Positions 27,201 to 35,800 of a stretch of 64,000 bases of DNA are shown here, one piece after another. Each line of letters starts with the position of its first letter. The stretch's first letter is position 1. The translations under genes were made by a program, and so were the position numbers. This DNA comes from an uncultured Clostridia bacterium (GTDB lineage Bacteria; Bacillota; Clostridia; Christensenellales; UBA1242). The notes under the pieces are model-generated. The model was not told where the DNA came from. It made no database searches and saw only the letters and a list, made by a program, of their open reading frames with translations. Location of the stretch: NCBI GenBank assembly GCA_934777435.1, contig CAKVNK010000001.1:372001-436000 (forward strand), written 5' to 3'.

Positions 27201-27719
27201 GTCATTTGTTGATTTATTGTATAAGTAGTTCTTTTTTATAAATTGTCTAAATTTAATTTCAGTGTCTTTTTCAATTTTTTGTTCATAAGATTTAATCAAT
27301 TTTTTTGTCTGCTTGTATTCGTGATCGAAATTTTCAATTTTAAATTTTTCTTTATCTGCTCTAAATTTATAAAGAGTTTCAATATCCAAATTTAAATTTT
27401 TATATTCATCTGAATTAAGAATTTCAGAATTATTGATTTGAACATATTTCCACTTTTCAGTTACCGATTGCCAATATGGTTTTAGATACAAGCAATAATC
27501 ATTGTAAGCGCTTCCAAACAATTCCTTAAGCTGTTTCTCAGGAAGATTGTTTTTAAGGTTAGTGACGAAATAAACACGTTTTGCAACAGGCAATTCATTA
27601 TTAATAAAATCTTTTATGAAGTTGATAACACTCGTTGTCTTACCAAACCCAGTTGGTAAATCTAAAAGCATCAAACCATTATCTTTACTTTCTACAAAAT
27701 TTTCTATACTTTTAAGCAT
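24282..27719 (-). CDS. large SF2 helicase with C-terminal nuclease-like domain, putative defence protein
   Basis: 1145 residues. A Walker A (DLPTGFGKTT) lies at residues 20-29 with almost no N-terminal domain; a DExx-type box (FIDEFD, near 235), a SAT-like motif III region (GISATASID, near 520) and the motif VI QAVGRICRC (near 835) define a DEAD/DEAH-like SF2 helicase with a long insertion between the lobes. The last ~110 residues hold a PD-(D/E)xK-like pattern (GEVVGKYI, then AFDFKIKNFYFDFKHW), suggesting a fused nuclease. Good ribosome-binding site (GGAG). Architecture fits single-protein or few-gene phage-defence helicases, but I cannot match it to a named system. Confidence 0.7.
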   Translation of the reverse strand: MLKSIENFVESKDNGLMLLDLPTGFGKTTSVINFIKDFINNELPVAKRVYFVTNLKNNLPEKQLKELFGSAYNDYCLYLKPYWQSVTEKWKYVQINNSEILNSDEYKNLNLDIETLYKFRADKEKFKIENFDHEYKQTKKLIKSYEQKIEKDTEIKFRQFIKKNYLYNKSTNDKDKFLNNNKWIAELYPTCKLKDENIKVVLSSTKKFFSPMDTFSRMPFYIYNNNSMMNNTVTFIDEFDTTKETLLSQIIDDGLKFDIDIFALFLNIYYSLTNLKFPNSLMKLSDYRKEKIANQEWDDIKTLKSQLEKHFVEVYQDYNFEFFTKSKGFEEKKAFIFDDGKTLNIFNDNSKRVLHTKLDKDENNISLYAEAKSYVGQENKRFDNVLREVKYAIDDFVNKAAYISKNYTDYKNQSLKGYQTKYSFEESVLTILSAFNIANEFKQYLLDRIIDKDANLKLDLSIDTEFEFMRKGFEYTEIEDDHNHDLQTKSHAFKFDTTPEDIITKLSIKSRVVGISATASIDTVIGNYDIDYLKKILRDSFYCVPDSDHRRLEKQFVESQKIYEDNDIKIKTIAIDDFNFFSDKEKCITIINSLFNEENKRLYLDYLEKSNSHYHFFIICKLLKLFKEVTESKNIFSFLAFLNSFPTTKEKAKSEHFLDRDILEKGLQDLITQNNYVAPPILHIVKSSTYDEEFAKIDEELAEGKKVFVLSTYKTIGNGKNIQYDIPEIQNIKSNVVSFPENKPQKDFDAIYLSTPTNLIQILSYDSENKANELCKYLFQQEYLYQKKYINHSERKTNIEAGFRKTFYGDRIISSYKRNQDILLHTAQLTIQAVGRICRCKNKNKVINIFYDQEVLNRLSIIQEELINGEFIFNKEFYQLLSQPVKSDDLELVKYTNRNKQAFVTICRMSKAVRESEQAVVEWQDLRDFVLKNPTANFVPEKYRDLYLEFDTPYSGYAFKLNNKHEFTKISFNNSYETNQVSAEESELIRLMNIPELRKYFEESGYATDFKSGKYIMTESLYKQVYKGALGEVVGKYIIDKALGYDLEELDHNGQYEAFDFKIKNFYFDFKHWDYFVKDNDGYCRFIDWKLGTVQGVKVIVANIFQRGNHKIKVSVDDKIIQVPYLINDENEIDYKYIENLIDII

Positions 27720-27994
27720 GCAATTTCTCCAAATACATTTACATTATAACATAAAAATTGTAAAATTGAATAATAGTAGCAAAGATTGTTTAAATTATCT
27801 AATTTTATAGAAATGCACCCAAAGTGCAAAATGAGTGAAATGTTCACCATTTGTGTACCGTGGGTTTGAAAGGAGTTGATTAAAAATTATAAAAGTTAGC
27901 CGTTTTGGTTAAAATACTGCACAATTTTGGCTAAAATTTTGATAAGAATTGCGATTTTTAATAAGAAATAGATTAAAATTATAATTTTCCATTG
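27720..27994. other. right-end non-coding region of the element
   Basis: 275 bp upstream of the helicase gene. It contains two short palindromes side by side, TGCAC-N5-GTGCA (27814-27828) and GTGAA-N3-TTCAC (27835-27847), two similar direct motifs (TTTTGGTTAAAAT at 27903 and TTTTGGCTAAAAT at 27926), and GCGATTTTTA (27951-27960), the inverse of a left-end motif. These are candidates for helicase-gene regulation and for integrase or excisionase binding. Confidence 0.45.
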
Positions 27995-28002
27995 CTCCTA
28001 AG
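27995..28002 (+). other. attR core CTCCTAAG
   Basis: Right copy of the 8-bp direct repeat at the element boundary. Confidence 0.85.
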
Positions 28003-28038
28003 GCTTTGTTGTGGGTTCGATTCCCGCCGAGAACACCA
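27995..28038 (+). pseudogene. 3' half of chromosomal tRNA-Arg(CCT), split by the element
   Basis: Anticodon loop CTCCTAA, anticodon stem GGCTT (28002-28006), variable loop TGTT, T arm GTGGG-TTCGATT-CCCGC (28011-28027), acceptor CGAGAAC (28028-28034), discriminator A and CCA (28036-28038). It complements the 5' half at 13755-13793. The first eight bases are the attR core. There is no 5' half beside it, so this copy cannot give a tRNA. Confidence 0.92.
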
Positions 28039-28041
28039 AAT

Positions 28042-28071
28042 AAAAAAACGGCTGTTTTAGCCATTTTTTTT
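28042..28071 (+). terminator. terminator of the original tRNA-Arg gene
   Basis: A-run, GGCT/AGCC stem with extended A-T pairs, and a run of eight T directly behind the tRNA 3' half; stranded by the insertion. Confidence 0.65.
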
Positions 28072-28138
28072 GTTTTATAAAATGATAATTTAAAATTAAA
28101 CAAATTAAAATCATTGAATTAAAAGAAGATTCTAATTT

Positions 28139-31100
28139 TTATTTTTCTGCTTTTTGCTTATGTTTTTTGATTAGAACCATAATTGTGATAGCTATTATAA
28201 AACCTAAAACAAAGGTTGTTGTCAATATTGGAACAATATACTCTTTTGCTGTATGCGCGACTTCTAACGTTGTGTCACCATTAATTATTACTTTGCTTCC
28301 GTCAATTTTTGTGCCATTATTTAACCAATATGAAACCGTTTCTTGATACAATGTGCTTAAATCTATTTCTGTGCCATATTCATAATATCCAGTATACACC
28401 ACTTTGCCTTTATTTTTAAGAGTAAGCAAGAAAAGTTGTTCATAGACAGCAGTATAAGTTGTGTTGGAAATTGCAACAACTGGTTCTTGAATTGAATAAA
28501 CTGCAGTACTATTGCCCCATGCAATCAATTTTTTATCTGCTTCCAACTCTGTTCCATCAAAATTTGGGAGACTGAACATGGTGTATGGTGTGTAATATGC
28601 TGTTTCAGTTTTTGCACCATAATCAAAATTAATTTTAACCTTATTGCCTAAATTTGCTGTAAGTGTAATATTTACTTGCATTGTGATTTTGCTATTAAAA
28701 GAATATTCATTGCCAAGTTGGTCTGAAAAACTTACAGCATATTGTGTTGGTAAAAGGTCAAAATCAAGTGTTACGATTTCGCCATATTTATAGGTTTTTG
28801 TTTGTTGCAAACTGCCAAAATTAAGAGTTAAACCAACTGGGCTTGCTTTGCCAATTATTGTATTATCTTTTAACTCTGCACTTATGTTTGAAGTTGATAA
28901 ATTAACTAGTTCACAATATGCGTCTGTTAAGGCAAAATTGTTTGCCTTTAAAATGCACATATCGTCAACAAAATCAAGCAAATTGAAAGTGCAATTTGTT
29001 AAGTTTGTAAACACACCACCATCAAGTATCAATTCACTACCAAATTTGATATTGATTTGTGCTTGAATATTTGCCCCAGCATTTATTGTTGTTTTACCAC
29101 CAAGCAAACTGATTTCTCCGGATTGCTCGTCACCGCCAACTATTGCGTTTTTAAGTGTTAAATTGCCTGACACAATCACAATATCGTTACCAGACACAGC
29201 GGTGTTGTCTTGAACAACGGAATTATCAATAATAAGTTGGCGAACTGCAACTGTTGTTGAATAATATATTCCACCTGCTTGTTTTGTTGCTGTGTTATTG
29301 CTTATTTGTGAATATTTAATATTTGTGTATCCGTCAATATGTAAACCCGCACCAATTTCAGCAGTGTTTTGTGTGATTATGCAGTTGTTTGTGTTTAAAA
29401 TGCCACCTGCATAATTTTTGATTGTTCCATTTTGAGATTTGTTGTTTTTTATTTCACAACGATTTAAAGATATGTTACATTTGAAAGCCAAAACACCATC
29501 TTTTGTTGAAACATTATCAGAGATAATTGTTGTTAAAAATGTTGCACTCGCACTTGCGTAATCGCCGAAAAGTGCACTACCATTTTGTGCTTTGTTATTT
29601 GTGATTTTACAGTTTTCAAAGGTTGAATTTTTTGAGTTGTTAAGCAAAATTATTGCTCCACCATTGCCTGACGACACATTATTAGTTAACACAACATATT
29701 GTGCTTTAACTGTGCCAGCAGTACTGATTAAAGCCCCATTTTGAGTAAAGCCATTACCGTTCAAAATCAACCAATTTGTGCTTTTGCCTACCAAATTAAA
29801 GGTAGCACCTGTTACAACTGAAATCAAATTGCCAGCTTCAATTTTTGAAATTGTTATGTCACCTTCAACCCCTTCCGCAATAGCAAAAGTTAAGTTTTTA
29901 TCTATTGTTAAATTTACGCTTGAACAACTTTTTAACAACAAAATTGTGTCGCCAGATTGAGCAAATTTGACTGCTTCAAGCAAAGAATTATATTCGGTTT
30001 CACCAATTTTACAAACCGCTTGACTGTTTGTTTGTGGTTGCATTGCCACACTTAAACATGAACTGCTGAAAGTGTTATCAACTGCAACAACTTTATAATT
30101 TGGTGTGTAGCCCTCTGGATAGGTTGTTGAATCTGTAAACGCATTTGTGTAACTGAAACCTATTTGTTTATAGCCGTTTGTTTCATCACCCTGCCAAATT
30201 TCATGGCCCAAATGATTTTCATTGTTTGTGTGATTGATAAATATATTATATCCTGTTGCAGTTTTTGTTATGCTTTGTATGTTTGCAACTGTGGAAGATG
30301 AATAAATTGGTGTTGTGTTTGTGTTGTGATATGCAGTGGCTGTTTGATACCATAATTTTGGCTGTTTTGTGTTGTCAATTATACCATTTGTTGTTGCCAG
30401 TGACATAAGTTCTTTAAATGTTTTGCTTGCGTTTTCAATTTTGAAAACTGGGTCATTCTCCAATTTATTTGTAAGCGAATAACCCCAACGGTCAAAATAA
30501 TAACTCATATCTATGCCAGTAACCAAAGAAGAAAACAAAACTTGTTTTTCAGTTGGTTTAAGGTTATTTATTTGTGTTTGTATTGTGCTATCTAATGCCA
30601 AAAATAGCTTTAATGTTGCGTTTGTGCCACGATAACAATTTTCAAGGTTTGCCCAATAGCCTTTTTGCCAACACTCTATATACCACCAAATTAAAAAGTT
30701 ATAGCGATTGCTGTTAAAATATGGTGTTGCATCATAAATTAAATCGTTTGAAAGTGTGGTTGTTGTTTTTGCAAACTCGCCACGTGCATTAAGTTTTTCA
30801 ATAACTGTTTCATTATACTTTGCAAACATATTGTTGGTAGTTTCACCGATTGTGCGGTTTGGATTGTCCATCATATGCCCAATTTCGTGCGGGATACCCC
30901 AGCCAAAGCCTGAACCAGTGATTAAACTGCTTTGCCAACTGTAATATACACCAATATGTTCTGAATAAGCATAAGCTGCTGCCCCTGCCCATGGTTGCAC
31001 AACCCTAATATTTACGTTGGCGTGCAAGTTACGTTCATCAAAAAGTGGATTAGATTTATTTTGTGTTATGCCATCAAATTCAAGCAGTTGGTCCATAAAA

Positions 31101-32632
31101 GTGTTCCAATTTGTGATTGCTTGGCTTGGATTAAAGTTTGCATAAATTTCGTTTGCCTTTGTGGCTGTTACTGTTAAAATCGCATGGTCAGTTACAATTT
31201 CAGTTAAGTCCACGACTTCGCTTGGGTTGGCTTGCACTTGTTTTGCATATTCATTAAGTTGCAATTTATATGCTTTTGTATCTGTTGTTGCGGTAAGCAC
31301 TGGAAACAATGCTCCGCCTTCAATATACACTTTCACATTTGAACTTTGCTCTGTGCTTGAATAAGGATTGCAAATATAGATTGGCCCACCAAGTGGAACG
31401 TCTATTGAATAGTCATCTGTTTTAAAGTTTGGTACAGTGAACGTATTTTTGCCAACGCTTAACTGCAATTCTCCACTTAACCATTTACGCCAATAACCAA
31501 CATGTTGTGAAAATCTTATTTTTGGTAATGGGTCGCTTGCTTCTGCTTCAACATACACGGTGATTTGTTGCCCTGCATACGCCAAGACACCCGTTGTTTG
31601 CCTGTTTGTGCCAAACGAATTAAGTTGCAAATTATTGCGACAATATGCTTCTATATTACCATACTGATTGATAACATTTTGTGCATTTTGATTGGTTGAC
31701 AATTCCCTTTGTGGTGCGTAAACCACTTTGTTTAATGCCACTTGTTTTGCACGGTCAAGTTTAGTTTGAGTTAAAGAATAATTTACGTTTTGTTTAAGTT
31801 TGTTTTCAAGTTCTTTAACCTTTTCAAAAGTTGAATATTTGCTGTTTAATTTTGTTTGTGTGTAATCTGTGAAAAGGTTTGAATAATCTTCAAACAACTC
31901 ATTTTCTGGTTGCAAGAAAATAATTTCCCTTGCTGTTGGCTGATATTTGTGATATGTTGGCACTTTAACATATTCAAACCTAAATTGTTTAACAGCAAAA
32001 GTTGTGCCAAAATCAAAAACAACAAGGTTTGATGTTTCAGTAGATTTTATGTTGCAAATTTGTTGCCAGCCATTGCCGTTGTTAAAATACAAATTAAGTT
32101 CGGTTGGATAACCCCTTGTTGTGCCGTTTTCTGTGCCATAAATTAAGCGGTTAATATTAACTGTTTGATTGAAAGTTACATCAATATGGTTAAGGAAGTT
32201 TGTTACAAGCACTTCATTAGTGGTTTTATCCACAACGTTAACATTGTTATCTTGTGCTGATTTAAAGCAAGTGTTAAAATTGCGGTCAAATGCTTTTGAT
32301 AATTCATTGCCAGCCGCCGCACCACCATTGTTTGAATAACTGAACATACTGGTTGGCACTGAATAGAAGTTTAAATATTCACTTTGTATGCGGTAATCTC
32401 CACTTTCAAGCACGGTTGCCGTTGGGGTTGTTTGTTTAGGTGTTAAATCTATTGCTGTGTTTGTGATTTTGCTTGCTTTTTCAGATGTTGAAATGTCGGC
32501 TACAACTTTACTTTGATAAACACCAAAAAGTTTTGGTGTTTTAACGCCAAACAAAAATGGAACAGCGCTTAACATAAACACAAAAATGCTAAGTAAAGAA
32601 CATTTAAAAACTTTTGATTTTGATTGTTTCAT
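28139..32632 (-). CDS. M60-family mucin-type metalloprotease with F5/8C and beta-helix regions
   Basis: 1497 residues. Signal peptide at 1-45, an F5/8 type C (carbohydrate-binding) module at about 100-205 (NRLIYGTENGT, VVFDFGTTFAVKQFRFEYV), then an M60/enhancin peptidase domain with the zinc motif HEIGHMMDNPNRTIGE near residue 582. A second half of Asn/Thr-rich repeats (about 900-1150, NCKITNNKAQNGSALF type) looks like a right-handed beta-helix. A transmembrane helix near 1470 with a KKHKQKAEK tail anchors it in the membrane. M60 enzymes cut O-glycosylated mucins. Two tandem palindromes lie upstream (32733-32771). Confidence 0.85.
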   Translation of the reverse strand: MKQSKSKVFKCSLLSIFVFMLSAVPFLFGVKTPKLFGVYQSKVVADISTSEKASKITNTAIDLTPKQTTPTATVLESGDYRIQSEYLNFYSVPTSMFSYSNNGGAAAGNELSKAFDRNFNTCFKSAQDNNVNVVDKTTNEVLVTNFLNHIDVTFNQTVNINRLIYGTENGTTRGYPTELNLYFNNGNGWQQICNIKSTETSNLVVFDFGTTFAVKQFRFEYVKVPTYHKYQPTAREIIFLQPENELFEDYSNLFTDYTQTKLNSKYSTFEKVKELENKLKQNVNYSLTQTKLDRAKQVALNKVVYAPQRELSTNQNAQNVINQYGNIEAYCRNNLQLNSFGTNRQTTGVLAYAGQQITVYVEAEASDPLPKIRFSQHVGYWRKWLSGELQLSVGKNTFTVPNFKTDDYSIDVPLGGPIYICNPYSSTEQSSNVKVYIEGGALFPVLTATTDTKAYKLQLNEYAKQVQANPSEVVDLTEIVTDHAILTVTATKANEIYANFNPSQAITNWNTFMDQLLEFDGITQNKSNPLFDERNLHANVNIRVVQPWAGAAAYAYSEHIGVYYSWQSSLITGSGFGWGIPHEIGHMMDNPNRTIGETTNNMFAKYNETVIEKLNARGEFAKTTTTLSNDLIYDATPYFNSNRYNFLIWWYIECWQKGYWANLENCYRGTNATLKLFLALDSTIQTQINNLKPTEKQVLFSSLVTGIDMSYYFDRWGYSLTNKLENDPVFKIENASKTFKELMSLATTNGIIDNTKQPKLWYQTATAYHNTNTTPIYSSSTVANIQSITKTATGYNIFINHTNNENHLGHEIWQGDETNGYKQIGFSYTNAFTDSTTYPEGYTPNYKVVAVDNTFSSSCLSVAMQPQTNSQAVCKIGETEYNSLLEAVKFAQSGDTILLLKSCSSVNLTIDKNLTFAIAEGVEGDITISKIEAGNLISVVTGATFNLVGKSTNWLILNGNGFTQNGALISTAGTVKAQYVVLTNNVSSGNGGAIILLNNSKNSTFENCKITNNKAQNGSALFGDYASASATFLTTIISDNVSTKDGVLAFKCNISLNRCEIKNNKSQNGTIKNYAGGILNTNNCIITQNTAEIGAGLHIDGYTNIKYSQISNNTATKQAGGIYYSTTVAVRQLIIDNSVVQDNTAVSGNDIVIVSGNLTLKNAIVGGDEQSGEISLLGGKTTINAGANIQAQINIKFGSELILDGGVFTNLTNCTFNLLDFVDDMCILKANNFALTDAYCELVNLSTSNISAELKDNTIIGKASPVGLTLNFGSLQQTKTYKYGEIVTLDFDLLPTQYAVSFSDQLGNEYSFNSKITMQVNITLTANLGNKVKINFDYGAKTETAYYTPYTMFSLPNFDGTELEADKKLIAWGNSTAVYSIQEPVVAISNTTYTAVYEQLFLLTLKNKGKVVYTGYYEYGTEIDLSTLYQETVSYWLNNGTKIDGSKVIINGDTTLEVAHTAKEYIVPILTTTFVLGFIIAITIMVLIKKHKQKAEK

Positions 32633-32732
32633 ACACTATTCCTTTTGATTTTCAACGTAACAACAAATTAATCAATAAAATTATTTTACTTGTCTATATT
32701 TATTTATGTTGTTATATTGCTTTTTTTATATT

Positions 32733-32771
32733 CAAGTATATAATACTTGCTATTCAAGTATATTTTACTTG
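32733..32771 (-). promoter_or_regulatory. tandem palindromic operators upstream of the M60 protease gene
   Basis: CAAGTAT-ATA-ATACTTG (32733-32749) is a perfect 7-bp inverted repeat. A second, CAAGTAT-ATT-TTACTTG (32755-32771), differs at one base. Their centres are 22 bp apart, two helical turns, so two dimers would bind the same face. They lie 100-140 bp before the protease start. A further half-site (TTTACTTG) occurs nearer the gene. I do not know the regulator. Confidence 0.6.
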
Positions 32772-32793
32772 CAAACCAGTTAATAAGGCAAGC

Positions 32794-32823
32794 AAAAAAG
32801 CCACAATATTCTGTGGCTTTTTT
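32794..32823. terminator. bidirectional intrinsic terminator of the giant repeat-protein gene
   Basis: 12-bp perfect stem AAAAAAGCCACA (32794-32805) with TGTGGCTTTTTT (32812-32823), 6-nt loop; symmetric, so T-rich on both strands. It lies 51 bp past the stop of the 2344-residue gene. Confidence 0.85.
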
Positions 32824-32874
32824 ATTGAATAAATTGTTTAAACAAATTAAATAAATTTATTAAATCAATTAAAT

Positions 32875-35800
32875 TTAGTTTTTACCGGTTTTGACAACAC
32901 CATTCCAATTTGCATAAATGGTTGTGTCACCAGTAACGGTTAAACTTGTGATATTTGAACCACCTTTTGAAGTTGACCAACCTTCAAATTCATAATGCCA
33001 CCATTTTACAACCCATTTACCAGTTGAATAAACCCATGTTGGTGTATAGTTGCTTAAATTGATTGTTTCACCTTCAAGTACAAGCAAACTTTCAACTGGG
33101 AAACTTATATCTGATTTATACGCACTCGTAATATTTGTATCTTTGCTAAAGCTGATTGTAAAGTAGTTTTTGATTTGTTCGTCCCACGATGCAATAACTT
33201 CAATATCACTATTTGGCATTGTGATTGAAGATATATCTTCTACTTTGGTTTCATCAATATAATAGCCGTTAAATGTTAAATAAATGTGTTGAGATAATTG
33301 ACCATTTGCATAGGTATCCCAATCAGAACTTGATTGTGATGCAACATCAAATGTTTCGCCTTGGTACAAACTGATTGCGTAATCTAATATTGTACCTTTT
33401 ACTGAAACAATTTTTGCAGTATATTTATTACGAATATGAAGTTCAATATCTTGTTCAGGCATTGTGAAGTTTGCAATATCAATTTGATTTGTGAAATTGC
33501 TATCTAAATAGTACAAAGTATCATCTTTAAATTGACTGCCATTTAATGTGAGTGTTTGACCAACAAGCACACGGCGAACTAGCAATTTTTGACCAGCGTC
33601 ATAAATTGTTAATTGATAACTTGTTGCACTATCCATAATCACCCATTTTGCATAAAGCACTGTGTTTTGACTTGGTGCAACATTTGAAGCAAATTCTGTT
33701 GTTAAACTTTCGTCAACAAACCAACCTTCAAATTGCTTTGTATAAGTTGTGTTGCCAACAACTTCAATTAACAAATCAACATATGTTGGCAATTCAAATG
33801 TTTCGCCTTCAAGCAAGGTAATTGAATCTTTTGCTTCTCCACCATTTGTAACAAAATTGATTGTTACATATTTTTTAACAACTGTTTCCCATTTTGCATA
33901 GATTGTTAAATCTTTTCTTGGCAAAATGTGTTCAGCATATTCGGTACCCATTGCAAAATCTTTGCTTGTGTACCAGCCAACAAAATTATAGTAAGTGCGT
34001 TCTGTGGCTGAATCCACATAATAGTTTTCCAAAACTGGCAAAGCAAATTCTGTGCCAGCAATACCTTTGACGTCTGCCACGGTGTGTATGCTGTTTGTTT
34101 CAAACTTCAATGTGAATTCACGTTGGCTTGAAAGTTTCCAGTCACCATCATAAGCGTCCCATGCCGCACCTTCTTGCAAACCGCTGTTGTTTGAAACAAA
34201 GTCATACATTGTTTGCATGTCAGTTTCTCCACCGATGTTGACAAGGTTAAGATTATCAGTTTTGATTGTGATTTCAACACTGCTTGCAACTGGCATAAAC
34301 ACGTCAAGTGTGATTCCTCTTACAACTTGTTTGCCGTTATAATCGGTTGTTCTTATGCCAAGGGTCATAGTGTCTAATTGGTCGTTTTCAGCAAGTTCTT
34401 TAAGGTTTAAAGTTAAAGCATAGTAATTGCTAGATGCGTTGAAACCTTTTAAGATGTTGCTGTAATCTAATGGATTTTGACGTTGCTTGTTCATAGAATC
34501 GTTGATTGCTGACATAATTTTGTCACTCATACCGAATCCGTATTGAAGCAAATAGTAAAGCGGATCTTCTAAGAAAGTGTCCATATGGACTTTCATTTTC
34601 TTTTCATAGGTCTTTGTGCCTGAAAGTGTTGTAATCTTTTCTGTTCTGTAAATATACACCATTTCATTTTTGATGTAGATATACAACATACGTTTGTCGC
34701 CCGCTGACAGATTACCGGTTTTGAAAGGCACATCGTTATTCACGCCCACAACAACTGGAATTGCACCCATTTTTACGCTTGCTTCAAACTTGCCGTTTTC
34801 AAGCAATTTGATTTTTGCGTTTACTGGAATATTCCAGTCAATGTTGATGCCGATAACATTAATTTTAAGTTTTACACTGCCGTCAATTTCAAAATCTTTA
34901 AAGTTTTTGCTGTTGTTAACCGCTTCAAGCAAATTGCCAACACCAGACAGGTCAATATAATCACCTTCTGGCAATGCACCGATTGGCTCAAATTCGTTTA
35001 AGCAAATTTCAACTTTATCAATAGCATTGTTTTTATATGTCAAATCTTTAAGTGTAACTTTGGTTAATCTTTCAGGTGAATAATCAACACTTAATTTAAG
35101 TTTATTAAACACTGATGTGTTAAAGCCCATATTGCTTAAATCTGCAATCAAACTTAAATTGCTATCGGTTAAACTGATTGATTTAAGCATTTCAATGCTG
35201 AGTTTATTTAAAATTGATTTATCGTTTGCTTGTCCAATTAAATTTTTGATGCTGTCAATCACGCTTGAACCAGTTTCAACGCCAAGCAATTCACAAACAT
35301 TGTTAATAATTTGAACAATGTTTTCACCATTGATTTTAACATACATATTGTTGTAACGCACATATGCAACATTATTAAGGTAGTTGATTTGAATTGTATG
35401 TTCATTGTTAACTGTTCTTGCAACTGTATCGCTTCTTGCCCCAGTTGAACTATGCTCGTAAGTGTTGGTTGTTGTAACAGCATTTAGGTTAATGCTGATT
35501 TGCATTTTGGTGAAGTCAAATTTATTTTTGCCGTCCACCATTGAATAAGCGTTTGTCCAAACAAATTTTGCATTGCTGGTTGGCAACAAGTTTACAACTG
35601 TTTCAGTTGTGCTGATTGGTTGGTTATTTTCGTTATATGTTGTTTTTGTGTTTGTAAGTTGTGTTTGCAAGCCAAATGAAATGTGCTTGTTATCAACCAC
35701 TTCAACCGCTGTGTTAAGTGCACTATTTACGGCTGATTTTAAGTTGTTAAGGCTTGTATATTCACTTGCGTCAACACTAGGCATATCAAATGAGTTAAGA

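Noticed and set aside
27909..28103. 64-codon minus-strand frame containing GGNRTHNKAL
   Set aside because: It is the antisense reading of the tRNA 3' half; this peptide is a well-known false prediction across tRNA genes.
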